DNA of 28,788 nt from Candidatus Bathyarchaeota archaeon. Lineage in GTDB: Archaea; Thermoproteota; Bathyarchaeia; TCS64. Shown piece after piece: positions 14,270 through 21,994 of this stretch. Under the pieces are notes generated by a model. The model did not search any database and was not told the DNA's origin. It saw only the letters and a list, made by a program, of their open reading frames with translations. The DNA is taken from positions 1 to 28,788 of the forward strand of contig JAUWBQ010000006.1 in assembly GCA_030601645.1 (NCBI GenBank), in the 5' to 3' direction. The position numbers and the translations under genes were made by a program. The stretch's first letter is position 1, and every line of letters starts with the position of its first letter.

Positions 14270-15187
14270 ATGAAAATACTGGTAATAGGCGGCGGCGGAC
14301 AGCTGGGAGCCAAGATAGTGAAACAAGCCAAGGAGGCCCACTCCCTCTACGCTACCTACATGACAAGGGAGCCCCCTCTTGAGGACGCACGAACCTTCCA
14401 AATAGATAAGAGTGACCGGGAGGCCGTCCAAGGTCTGATCAAGAGGCTTGATCCCGACGCAGTCATCGACACAGCAGCCATACACAACGTAGACTACTGC
14501 GAGACCAATAGGGAGGAGGCATACCGGGTCAATGTTGAGGGCACCAGGAACATCGCCGAAGTCTGCGGGAGCTTAGGAGCGAAGATGGTCTTCGTCTCCA
14601 CCGACTATGTCTTCGACGGCAGAAAGGGGCTATACAAGGAGACTGATCCTGCCAACCCTGTTAACTACTACGGACAATCGAAGCTTGAGGGAGAGAAGGC
14701 TATACTGGAGGCATGCGAAAACCATTTCATCGCTCGGACCTCCGTCATCTACAGCTGGGTATCCGCAAGTACCCTTCAATCCTCCTCTGGAAAGCCGTTG
14801 AACTTCGCCATGTGGCTCACCAAGAAGCTCGGGAAGGGGGAGTCGGTAAACATCGTGACCGACCAGTACAGCTCACCTACCCTAGCGGACAGCCTCGCAG
14901 AGACCCTGATTGAGGTCTGCGAGCAGGATACTAAGGGCCTCTATCATGTGGCGGGGAAGACTAGGCTAAACAGGTACGACTTCACCATTAAATTGGCGAA
15001 GACGATGGGTTACGACCAATCTTTAGTCAACCCCATAGAAAGCTCCAACCTGAAACAGATAGCGGAGAGACCTATGGACAGTTCTCTTGATGTGGGAAAG
15101 ACAGAAAGGACTCTAGGCATACCTTTGCTAAACATAGATGACGCCCTAACAACATTTAGTACCCAAGCTAAAGCAGGGATTATGTGA
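14270..15187 (+). CDS. rmlD: dTDP-4-dehydrorhamnose reductase (RmlD)
   Basis: A 305-residue RmlD-type SDR that reduces the 4-keto group to give dTDP-L-rhamnose or a related 6-deoxyhexose. Visible are the NAD(P) site MKILVIGGGGQLGAKIVKQA, DAVIDTAAIHNVDYCE (family pattern of inactive-site Asn and Cys-Glu), VFVSTDYVFDG with GLYKETD, NPVNYYGQSKLEGEKAI with the catalytic Tyr and Lys, and TDQYSSPTLADSLAETL near residue 200. All are textbook RmlD blocks in the right order. It follows the SDR by 10 bases with a GGGGAGA ribosome site, and its TGA overlaps the ATG of the next gene (TGATG). Confidence 0.88.
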   Translation: MKILVIGGGGQLGAKIVKQAKEAHSLYATYMTREPPLEDARTFQIDKSDREAVQGLIKRLDPDAVIDTAAIHNVDYCETNREEAYRVNVEGTRNIAEVCGSLGAKMVFVSTDYVFDGRKGLYKETDPANPVNYYGQSKLEGEKAILEACENHFIARTSVIYSWVSASTLQSSSGKPLNFAMWLTKKLGKGESVNIVTDQYSSPTLADSLAETLIEVCEQDTKGLYHVAGKTRLNRYDFTIKLAKTMGYDQSLVNPIESSNLKQIAERPMDSSLDVGKTERTLGIPLLNIDDALTTFSTQAKAGIM

Positions 15188-16257
15188 TGAGGGGTCTACT
15201 CCTCGCTGGAGGCCACGGAACCAGGCTAAGGCCTTTAACCTTCACAGGAAACAAGCACATGCTTCCTCTCGCCAACAAACCCATGCTCCAATACGGGCTT
15301 GAACACCTTAAGAACGCCGAAATCAAAGACCTCGGAATCATCCTGGGACCTGTAAAAGAAGGTGTGGTCGAATATTTTGGAGATGGATCAGACTTTGGGG
15401 TCGACATCACCTACATCGAGCAACCCGACCCCAAAGGTTTGGCACACGCTGTGCTTGTCGCAGAAAACTTCCTAAAAGACCAGCCCTTCGTCATGTACCT
15501 CGGAGATAACCTCCTGAAACAGGGTGTCAAACCCTTCATCGACGTCTTTAAAAAAACCAATTCTGACTTTGTTGGCGGAGTAGCAAAAGTAAACGATCCA
15601 AGTAGATACGGTGTAGTTGTCTTCAACGAAGATGGAACAATCAACAATATAGTCGAGAAACCCAAGGAATTCATCAGTGATTGGGCCCTTATCGGCGTCT
15701 ATGTTTTCAACGACAAAGTCTTCGATGCCGTTAAGCAGATTAAGCCATCTTGGAGAGGGGAGCTCGAGATTACGGACACAATTCAAACTCTAATCACTCA
15801 AGGGCACAAAGTAGTAATCCAGAAAGTCGAGGGTTGGTGGAAAGACACAGGAAAACCAGAGGACTTACTCGAAGCAAATCAGCTCATCCTCCACGACCTC
15901 CAACCCTACAACCATGGAATCGTAGAAGCCACTGCAACAATGACAAACAACGTGGCGATAGGAGAAGGCTCGATCATTCATAGCCGATCAACCATAAGAG
16001 GCCCTGTAATCATCGGTGACCAATGTGAGATCGGACCAAACGTCTTCATCGGTCCTTACACGAGCATAGGAGATCACACGACAATCAGGAACACTGAGAT
16101 TGAAAACACTATAATCATGCAAGGTACTTACATAGACTGTGGAAGAAGAATAACAGACAGTCTTATTGGCCAGAATGTTACCATCCTCAACCACGAACAC
16201 AACCTCCCTAAAGGACACAAACTAATCTTGGGAGACAAAGCCATAGTAACTTTGTAA
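15187..16257 (+). CDS. rmlA: Glucose-1-phosphate thymidylyltransferase, long form
   Basis: A 356-residue sugar-phosphate nucleotidyltransferase that makes dTDP-glucose, the entry to the deoxysugar pathway. The N-terminal catalytic domain begins MRGLLLAGGHGTRLRPLTFT and contains the expected VMYLGDNLL metal-site region and the EKPKEFISDWALIGVY block. VEGWWKDTGKPEDLLEANQL is characteristic of this enzyme. From about residue 250 a left-handed beta-helix of hexapeptide repeats follows (VAIGEGSIIHSRSTIRGPVI), which marks the archaeal/actinobacterial long form rather than bacterial short RmlA. I use the ATG at 15187, overlapping the rmlD stop, rather than the GTG one codon earlier. Last gene of the operon. 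Confidence 0.88.
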   Translation: MRGLLLAGGHGTRLRPLTFTGNKHMLPLANKPMLQYGLEHLKNAEIKDLGIILGPVKEGVVEYFGDGSDFGVDITYIEQPDPKGLAHAVLVAENFLKDQPFVMYLGDNLLKQGVKPFIDVFKKTNSDFVGGVAKVNDPSRYGVVVFNEDGTINNIVEKPKEFISDWALIGVYVFNDKVFDAVKQIKPSWRGELEITDTIQTLITQGHKVVIQKVEGWWKDTGKPEDLLEANQLILHDLQPYNHGIVEATATMTNNVAIGEGSIIHSRSTIRGPVIIGDQCEIGPNVFIGPYTSIGDHTTIRNTEIENTIIMQGTYIDCGRRITDSLIGQNVTILNHEHNLPKGHKLILGDKAIVTL

Positions 16258-16286
16258 GATTCCAAGACAGAAGCAATACATATTGC

Positions 16287-16335
16287 GCTCGAGATATTAC
16301 GAGCACCCACATGTGGATGTTCGCTCGCGCGCGAA
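16287..16335. terminator. Hairpin cluster between convergent operons, containing CG tract 10
   Basis: GCTCG/CGAGC (16287-16291 and 16300-16304), the palindrome CCACATGTGG (16307-16316) and TCGCGCGCGA (16325-16334) follow one another in the 97-base gap between the convergent rmlA and uxs genes. The CG tract itself is 16326-16333, with a TTTTAATAAATAAA stretch just after it. The cluster may be a two-way terminator. No broken gene is seen here, so this is the one CG tract without a visible junction. Confidence 0.45.
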
Positions 16336-16354
16336 AGAAGTTTTAATAAATAAA

Positions 16355-17386
16355 TCAGGCTAGGGTTTCGTTCTTTAACCATTTAATAGTCTTTAACAAC
16401 CCTTCCTCAAGACGTATTCCGGCTTGCCAATGTAATATTCGTGCTGCTTTCGAAGTGTTTGGGCACCTTCTTTTCGGGTCATCTGGGGGAAGTGGATGAT
16501 ATTCAATCTCCGAAAGTGAATTTGTCATTGATAATATAGTCTTGGCGAGTTCTATTATACGGATTTCAATATTACTACCGACATTAATTACTTCTCCAGC
16601 TAACCCTGATAAAAATGAGGCCTTTAAAATTCCAATTACCATATCGGAAACATAACAGAATGATCTAGTCTGCATACCGTTACCAAATACCGTCAATGGC
16701 TTCCCTGTAAGCGACTGATCAATAAAGCGAGTCACGACTCTGCCGTATACGTCCCCCGTCCTCATCCTTGGTCCGTAGGTGTTATGAATCCTTACGATCC
16801 TTGTGTCCAATTCGTGTTGTAATCGATACGCCGTCGTGAATGCCTCAGCAACACGCTTCGATTCATCATAACACGATCTCACACCATTTGGATTCACATT
16901 TCCGAAATATGTCTCAGGCGTTGGAATATACTTGGGATCAGGGTCCCCATAAACCTCACTGGTCGACGCCAAAACAAACCTAGTTTTATGTTTCTTGGCG
17001 ATACCCAAAGAGATCCATGTACCGAGTGTATTCGCTTTCAATATTTGAATTGGAAACTTTGTAAATTCAAGAGGTGATGCCCTACTAGCAAAATGCAGTA
17101 CAGCATCTATTTTTTCATCGAAGAATATTGGAGTTGATATATCATGTTCAATAAATGTAAACTGATCCGAATCTAACAGATGTTCAATATTGTCCTTTCT
17201 ACCACCACTCATATTGTCTAAACATAAGACTCTGCCCCCGAGCCCGACGAGCACATCGCAGATCCAAGACCCGAGAAATCCCGCTCCACCTGTCACAAGA
17301 ATTGTTTGATCCTCGAACCCTATCTCTTCATTGGACAATGAATCTACAACTGCTTTGATATCATCTTGAACAGAGTACACAGTCAA
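16355..17386 (-). CDS. uxs: UDP-glucuronate decarboxylase (UDP-xylose synthase-like SDR)
   Basis: A 343-residue SDR. TILVTGGAGFLGSWICDVLV is the NAD site. The stretch ASTSEVYGDPDPKYIPTPET, YFGNVNPNGVRSCYDESKRV, AEAFTTAY with RIHNTYGPRMRTGDVYGRVV matches the UDP-glucuronate decarboxylase family closely, including the catalytic Tyr-Lys in CYDESKRVAE. It should convert UDP-GlcA to UDP-xylose, or stop at the 4-keto-pentose. The start is a TTG that directly abuts the galU stop (TGATTG); a stop codon in frame just upstream leaves no earlier choice. Third gene of the ugd-galU-uxs operon, whose first two genes provide its substrate. Confidence 0.85.
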   Translation of the reverse strand: MTVYSVQDDIKAVVDSLSNEEIGFEDQTILVTGGAGFLGSWICDVLVGLGGRVLCLDNMSGGRKDNIEHLLDSDQFTFIEHDISTPIFFDEKIDAVLHFASRASPLEFTKFPIQILKANTLGTWISLGIAKKHKTRFVLASTSEVYGDPDPKYIPTPETYFGNVNPNGVRSCYDESKRVAEAFTTAYRLQHELDTRIVRIHNTYGPRMRTGDVYGRVVTRFIDQSLTGKPLTVFGNGMQTRSFCYVSDMVIGILKASFLSGLAGEVINVGSNIEIRIIELAKTILSMTNSLSEIEYHPLPPDDPKRRCPNTSKAARILHWQAGIRLEEGLLKTIKWLKNETLA

Positions 17387-18256
17387 TCATCCCATCCCCT
17401 TCGTTTCTCGGGCTAGTGCGTAAGATCGTTCTAACGCCTCCCAATATGAATGAGGCTTACCAATATCTAACCAGTATTCATCGGACTCAAGCTTGACCGC
17501 AGATACTTTAGATCCGTCCTCAATTAGTTTCTGAATGCCGTCAGTGAGCTGAAGCTCCCCCCCAACACCCTCAGGCACCGATTTCAGTGCAGTGAATATA
17601 GCAGGTGTGAAGGCATACAAAGCAGTAATAGCTAGATTTGTAGGGGGCTTCTCAGGCTTCTCCAACACATTACTTACTGAATAGACCCCCTTTTCGATCT
17701 CAGTCCCCTCAATAACCCCAAAGGGCCTCGGATCCACCACCTCCTGCACTAGAAAAGTCGCATCACACCCATACCTCTCATGCACACCACTCATCCTGCT
17801 CAGATGCCCATTTCCCTTCGAAAGAATCAGAGAATCCCCCGCGTGAACCATGAACGACTCATTAACGAAAGGCTCTGCCCTCAGAACAGCATCGCCAAAC
17901 CCCTTCGGCTCGGGTTGACTGAGAAAATTTATGGAAGCATCCACCAATTTCCGGTAGAATTCCCCCAACTCCCGACTAATCTCCCGATTATCTTTAGAAT
18001 TCAGAGACTCCAGGATATCCCCATCCGAAGTAAAGTGGTTGATTATACTCTCCTTACCCTTACCAACAATGAAGCAGAACTCCCTTACATCAACCTCATA
18101 GAGCTGCTCAAAGATCGACTGCAACAGGGGCTTAACACACATCTCACCATCCAAGCCCGCACAAAAAATGGGTAGCATCTCTTTCGGCGTCTCCTTCGTA
18201 GCGGGAAGAAGCCGAGTACCCCGACCAGCCGCGGGGATAACCACTTTACTAATCAT
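17387..18256 (-). CDS. galU: UTP-glucose-1-phosphate uridylyltransferase
   Basis: A 289-residue nucleotidyltransferase of the normal GalU length. KVVIPAAGRGTRLLPATKET, PKEMLPIFCAG carries the signature loop, with LSQPEPKGFGDAVLRAEPFV, FMVHAGDSLIL for the metal-binding Asp, EVVDPRPFGVIEGTEIEKGV, and GELQLTDGIQKLIEDG near the end. It makes UDP-glucose from UTP and glucose-1-phosphate. It starts 24 bases after ugd and shares an operon with the enzymes that use its product, so UDP-glucose is probably channelled to UDP-GlcA and on to UDP-xylose. No anomalies are seen. Confidence 0.9.
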   Translation of the reverse strand: MISKVVIPAAGRGTRLLPATKETPKEMLPIFCAGLDGEMCVKPLLQSIFEQLYEVDVREFCFIVGKGKESIINHFTSDGDILESLNSKDNREISRELGEFYRKLVDASINFLSQPEPKGFGDAVLRAEPFVNESFMVHAGDSLILSKGNGHLSRMSGVHERYGCDATFLVQEVVDPRPFGVIEGTEIEKGVYSVSNVLEKPEKPPTNLAITALYAFTPAIFTALKSVPEGVGGELQLTDGIQKLIEDGSKVSAVKLESDEYWLDIGKPHSYWEALERSYALARETKGMG

Positions 18257-18280
18257 CTAATACCCCTCGCACATCAAGGC

Positions 18281-19612
18281 CTAATAATCGTTCTTCCACC
18301 CAACCCCATAATAACGTACACCCTTCGAAATCATATCCTTAGGGTCATATGTTCTTCTCCCATCAAATACAATTGACTGTTTTAATAATTTCTTAAACTC
18401 CTCGGCGGAGATATCACATATTTCACCCCAATCAGACTGCACAACAGCAAAATCAGCACCAGATAGCACCCCGTCCACATCATCGAAATAATCGATCGGC
18501 AGATCAGTAACCCTCTTGAAGTTCTGAATGGCCTTGGGATCGTACGCCCTAATCTTGGCTCCTTTCTCGTGCAACTTCTCTATAATTGGCAGAGCCCTGG
18601 TCTCCCTCACATCCCCCGTATTGGGCTTAAAAGAGAGACCCAGAAATGCGACAACTTTCCCCTCTAGATCCCCCACAACGGACTCGATAATATCCACAAA
18701 ATGCACGGGTTGAATCTCATTAGTATACAGCACGGAATCCAGCAGCGGAGTCTCAACATCCATCCCCCTCGCCAACGCCACGATCGCGTTCACATCCTTA
18801 GGGAAACACGACCCCCCGAAACCCACTCCCGCATCCAGAAACCTGGGATTGATCCTGAAATCAAATCCAACCCCCATCATTACCTCATACACATCGACAT
18901 TGAACTTCTCACAGATCCTTGAGAACTCATTCGCAAACGAGATCTTCGTTGCCAGCAACGAGTTAGCCGCATACTTGATCAGCTCAGCGGCCCTGATATC
19001 ACACCTGATCTTAGGGCAGTCATAGACGGAGTAGAGCCCCTCCAGCACATCCCCGCTCCTCCCATCATACTCCCCTATCACAACCCTATCCGGATTGAAG
19101 CTGTCATGCACGGCGGAGCCCTGCCTCAGAAACTCAGGGTTCATACATAACCCAAAATCGACACCAACTCTTTTTCCTGAATATTCCTCGATAGTAGGCA
19201 GGATCAGACCCTCCATCGTCCCCGGAGGGATCGTGCTCTTGGCCACTACCACATGATAACCATCACTATCCTTCAAAGCCACCCCAATATCCTTCGCCAC
19301 TGCTTCCACCGAAGAAAGATCAGCCGAACCATCCGGCAGAGATGGCGTCCCGACACAAATGAAAGTCACATCCGAACAACCAACGGCCTCAACATTGTCC
19401 GTACTACCGGAAAGGAGGCCTTTCCCTACCATCTCACCCACCAACTTTTCCAAGCTAGGCTCATAGAACGGAGGAATCCCTCTATTCAGATTCTCGGCTT
19501 TGCTCGGAGTGGTGGTAGTGCAGATGGTCTTGAAGCCATGCTTGGCAAAGGCCATGCCGCTGACTAAGCCAACATATCCCATACCCAAGACCGCAACAGT
19601 TATTTTCTCCAT
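18281..19612 (-). CDS. ugd: UDP-glucose 6-dehydrogenase
   Basis: About 443 residues. MEKITVAVLGMGYVGLVSGM gives the first NAD site, VVVAKSTIPPGTMEGLILP and MNPEFLRQGSAVHDSFNPDR are classic, and GVGFGGSCFPKDVNAIVALA contains the catalytic cysteine. The C-terminal domain has FLGLSFKPNTGDVRETRALP. It oxidises UDP-glucose twice to UDP-glucuronate. I choose the ATG at 19612, preceded by a GGGGAG ribosome site 8 bases away, over the TTG at 19633. UDP-N-acetylmannosamine dehydrogenases are related, but the galU and uxs neighbours support UDP-glucose. First gene of its operon. Confidence 0.85.
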   Translation of the reverse strand: MEKITVAVLGMGYVGLVSGMAFAKHGFKTICTTTTPSKAENLNRGIPPFYEPSLEKLVGEMVGKGLLSGSTDNVEAVGCSDVTFICVGTPSLPDGSADLSSVEAVAKDIGVALKDSDGYHVVVAKSTIPPGTMEGLILPTIEEYSGKRVGVDFGLCMNPEFLRQGSAVHDSFNPDRVVIGEYDGRSGDVLEGLYSVYDCPKIRCDIRAAELIKYAANSLLATKISFANEFSRICEKFNVDVYEVMMGVGFDFRINPRFLDAGVGFGGSCFPKDVNAIVALARGMDVETPLLDSVLYTNEIQPVHFVDIIESVVGDLEGKVVAFLGLSFKPNTGDVRETRALPIIEKLHEKGAKIRAYDPKAIQNFKRVTDLPIDYFDDVDGVLSGADFAVVQSDWGEICDISAEEFKKLLKQSIVFDGRRTYDPKDMISKGVRYYGVGWKNDY

Positions 19613-19652
19613 CGAGTACTCCCCAAACCGCAATCTAATATCCTATAATTTC

Positions 19653-19660
19653 ATTATAAG
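19653..19660 (-). promoter_or_regulatory. TATA-like box of the ugd operon
   Basis: CTTATAAT on the minus strand lies 41 to 48 bases before the ATG at 19612, which leaves a short leader that carries the GGGGAG ribosome site. Confidence 0.45.
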
Positions 19661-19702
19661 AAATTCGTATGTGTTTAGCTCATCATTAAGGTAATAAACT
19701 AC

Positions 19703-19722
19703 ATATATATTTATATATATGA
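19703..19722 (+). promoter_or_regulatory. AT-only stretch before the DUF2080 gene
   Basis: A near-continuous alternation of A and T ends two bases before the ATG at 19724. It may hold the promoter of the transposon gene, or mark the element's end. Confidence 0.3.
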
Positions 19723-19723
19723 T

Positions 19724-19885
19724 ATGCCTAGGAAACTGGTCCTATCCAAGGGAAACCTCGTCCTCACCGAGGAGATAGAGGGATTCATCCAGAAGAAGGT
19801 CACCCCCTTCGGAAGCGGAGCCAAGGTGGACTGCCCCAAGAGGTACTTGGGCCGAACAGTCTACCTCGTGATATGTAGGGAATGA
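19724..19885 (+). CDS. DUF2080 transposase-associated protein
   Basis: A 53-residue protein. The conserved ending VTPFGSGAKVDCPKRYLGRT then VYLVI is diagnostic of DUF2080, small proteins encoded beside transposases in archaeal insertion elements. Nothing is missing compared with the family. Its stop overlaps the ATG of a second frame (ATGA at 19882-19885) that starts like a zinc-ribbon transposase but is cut off. It therefore survives as an orphan part of a dead element. Its role in transposition is not known; a DNA-binding accessory protein is plausible. Confidence 0.75.
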   Translation: MPRKLVLSKGNLVLTEEIEGFIQKKVTPFGSGAKVDCPKRYLGRTVYLVICRE

Positions 19886-19929
19886 CCTGCCCGGACTGCG
19901 AACGCGCGCGCGCAAACGTGGATGGGTGA
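19882..19929 (+). pseudogene. Truncated partner transposase (first codons only)
   Basis: The frame reads MTCPDCERARANVDG then TGA. The CPDC pair looks like the first half of a zinc ribbon, as found at the start of transposases in DUF2080-type elements, and the ATGA overlap with the upstream gene shows true coupling. After CER the codons are made by CG tract 11, and the next sequence belongs to a methyltransferase remnant. About 7 native codons remain. Confidence 0.6.
19903..19913. repeat. CG tract 11 (CGCGCGCGCGC), join of transposase and methyltransferase remnants
   Basis: The longest tract in the window. Left of it is the coupled transposase start. Six bases to the right begins WMGERAVEVPII of the methyltransferase remnant, in a different frame. 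Confidence 0.8.
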
Positions 19930-20460
19930 GCGGGCTGTTGAGGTTCCAATTATCTAGGATATAGTTAATAAATCAAATGGTAAAATTCTTGAGGTTGGTA
20001 ATGTCCTTTCTCATTATTATTCCATTTCCCATGATATTGTAGATAAGTATGAGAAAGCAAAAGATGTTATTAATCAGATATAGTTGATTTCCGACCATCT
20101 ATACCCTATGACTTAATCGTAAGTATTCCCACTTTGGAGCATGTTGGCTGGGATGAAATACCTCGTGAGCAAGGAAAAATCCTTCTCGCTATTAATAATC
20201 TAAAGTTGAGTTGCCTAGCACCTAGTGGAAAAATGATTATAACTATGCCTTTAGGATATAACTCAGAGCTTGATAAATTTTTAAGTGAAGTTAAAATTGA
20301 TATTGGAAAACAATATTATCTCAAATGAGTCTCTAAAAAAAATGAGTGGATTGAAGTTGGATGGAACGATGTTAAAAAAATAAAATATAGTTTTATTACA
20401 GGTGCTAATGGGATAGTTATTGGTATTTTTAAAAAAAGTCTCACAGATAATACTTCCTAG
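19914..20460 (+). pseudogene. Class I SAM-dependent methyltransferase, degraded
   Basis: Joining frames gives WMGERAVEVPII, TAG, DIVNKSNGKILEVGNVLSHY, DKYEKAKDVINQ, a shift near 20080, then YDLIVSIPTLEHVGWDEIPR, LAPSGKMIITMPLGYN, a TGA (20326-20328), NEWIEVGWND and TGANGIVIGIFKK. GKILEVGN is SAM motif I, and STLEHVGWDE with GKxIxTxPLGYN are blocks of a methyltransferase family found in surface-glycan clusters. At least two internal stops and one frameshift make it non-functional. The N-terminus is cut at CG tract 11, while the C-terminus seems natural. It is AT-rich, like the glycosyltransferase island. Confidence 0.7.
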
Positions 20461-20497
20461 AGGCTTGTTTGGTGGATGGATTCTTGGTGGGATTTCT

Positions 20498-20506
20498 GCG
20501 CGCGCG
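20498..20506. repeat. CG tract 12 (GCGCGCGCG), between methyltransferase remnant and SDR gene
   Basis: The tract lies 37 bases after the methyltransferase stop and 35 bases before the SDR start. It closes the right side of the debris segment that opens at tract 11. An ATTAAAAAG stretch (20510-20518) follows it and may be the SDR promoter. Confidence 0.65.
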
Positions 20507-20541
20507 TATGATTAAAAAGAGTAACGAGAGATGTACTCGGA

Positions 20542-21402
20542 ATGAAAATACTAGTCACAGGGGCTGCTGGGCGATTAGGAAAAGAAATTATCGAAACTCT
20601 CTCTGAGTCGAGTCATGATATAAGAGCGTTCGATCTACCCCACATATCATGGGAATCGATAGAAAAACTCGAAGACGTAGAGATCTTCCCCGGCGATGTC
20701 ACAAAAAAATACCTGATTACCGAGGCCTGTCGCGAGATAGATCTAGTAATTCATCTTGCCGCTCTCCTCCCGCCGCAGAGTGAGGTCGATAAGCGATTGA
20801 CCCTGAAGATTAACGTCGAAGGGACCCAGAACATAGTTGAGGCTCTTGAACCTAAGGAAAACGTACCAATAATTTTCGCGTCATCCATATCTACGTACGG
20901 CATTAACGCTTCAGAGGAACCTCCAATAGGAGAAGATCACCCTCAGAATGCCCACAACATCTACGCGAAGAGCAAGATCGAGGCCGAGCGAATAATACGG
21001 GCTTCCGAGATCCCCCATGTTATACTCAGGATAGCTCCGATCGCAATTGCGGATCTTGTGGAATTGCCTGATATCGTCCCATACAAGGCCGATCAGCGAG
21101 TAGAATTTATCTATGTAGAGGATGCAGCACGAGCACTTTTCTCAGCTGCGGTCAATAAGAAAGCCTTGGGGAGTATTTTCAACATTGCCGGGGGGGCATC
21201 GTGGCAGATGACTGGGGCGAAGTATATCGAAAGGGTCTATGAGGCACTTGGTGTAGATGTAGAGCCGAACTTCAACGAGGAGTACACGTCCATCGATTGG
21301 TATGACACAAGTCGAAGCGCTATATTAGATTACCAGAGAGTGACCTTCGACAAGTTCCTTGAAAAACTACAGAGGGTCGCCATCGAATTGGGGCTGATTT
21401 GA
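20542..21402 (+). CDS. NAD-dependent epimerase/dehydratase family protein (extended SDR)
   Basis: A 286-residue SDR: MKILVTGAAGRLGKEIIETL is the cofactor site, DLVIHLAALLPPQSE the next strand, IIFASSISTYGINASE holds the catalytic Ser, and HNIYAKSKIEAERIIRA has the Tyr-Lys pair. VEFIYVEDAARALFSAA and SIFNIAGGASWQM are usual in the sugar-epimerase branch. It is shorter than true UDP-glucose 4-epimerases. It is probably a nucleotide-sugar epimerase or ketoreductase, given the cluster beside it, but the substrate is open. It stands alone, with its own short promoter region after CG tract 12. Confidence 0.75.
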   Translation: MKILVTGAAGRLGKEIIETLSESSHDIRAFDLPHISWESIEKLEDVEIFPGDVTKKYLITEACREIDLVIHLAALLPPQSEVDKRLTLKINVEGTQNIVEALEPKENVPIIFASSISTYGINASEEPPIGEDHPQNAHNIYAKSKIEAERIIRASEIPHVILRIAPIAIADLVELPDIVPYKADQRVEFIYVEDAARALFSAAVNKKALGSIFNIAGGASWQMTGAKYIERVYEALGVDVEPNFNEEYTSIDWYDTSRSAILDYQRVTFDKFLEKLQRVAIELGLI

Positions 21403-21498
21403 ACGGAATGATGAAACGACGAAATGTAGAGCGTTATCCATCAAAGTTAATTCTTATATCACTGATAATTTGGATTAGATGAAGGAGTTTGTTCTGAG

Positions 21499-21909
21499 AT
21501 GAGTAGAAAGATTGCCAGGATACTCAGAGATCTTTGGATCTATTTCAAAGCCGGCCACGGGGGATACCTCGTGTATTCACTGAGTATAATGAACTTCATC
21601 GTGCTCCAACATAGGCTTCTCATATCTTACGTACCGTTTCTTTCCAAGTATTTGAGCAGACTCAGCACCTTTGTAGTGTTTTTCTTCCTAACATACATCC
21701 CTCTAGCTGTTGTGGTTGGATACTTCGAGTTCAGAAAGGGGGCGCTTACTAGGAGTCCCATGCTCAACCCCTTCACCCAGGACTCCATAGAGGCGACCCT
21801 CCTTCTAAACAGCGGGCTCCTCGATTACATCAACGGCGATGTAGATGGCGCCAGGGAGAAGATCGAGGAGAGCGTGAATGTCATGAAAAGATGGAGGAAG
21901 AAAAGTTGA
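21499..21909 (+). CDS. Uncharacterised membrane protein with two helices
   Basis: A 136-residue protein that I do not recognise. Two hydrophobic segments (about residues 22-42 and 52-76, the latter FVVFFFLTYIPLAVVVGYF) are followed by a soluble tail of about 60 residues ending in a helical, charged stretch (DVDGAREKIEESVNVMKRWR). The N-terminus is basic (MSRKIARILRDLWIYF). The coding look is good: the codon pattern differs from the AT-rich remnants, and the frame has no rivals. It lies between a sugar SDR and a coiled-coil protein, all on the plus strand but with gaps of 85 to 100 bases, so separate transcripts are possible. No function is proposed. Confidence 0.6.
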   Translation: MSRKIARILRDLWIYFKAGHGGYLVYSLSIMNFIVLQHRLLISYVPFLSKYLSRLSTFVVFFFLTYIPLAVVVGYFEFRKGALTRSPMLNPFTQDSIEATLLLNSGLLDYINGDVDGAREKIEESVNVMKRWRKKS

Positions 21910-21953
21910 TCTCAACGTTCATCCCTTGGAAGTTTGCGTTCTTCGATTTTCAA

Positions 21954-21963
21954 CTTAAATATT
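21954..21963 (+). promoter_or_regulatory. TATA-like box before the coiled-coil gene
   Basis: CTTAAATATT lies 32 to 41 bases before the ATG at 21995, the spacing of a leaderless archaeal promoter. No ribosome site is seen. Confidence 0.4.
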
Positions 21964-21994
21964 CTGGTCCAAATTATCTAATTGTGCCGTATCG

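Noticed and set aside
427..20506. CG tracts as ordinary rho-independent style terminators
   Set aside because: Most lie inside remnants of coding sequence or before genes rather than after stop codons, and few are followed by T runs. Only 16326-16333 fits a terminator position.
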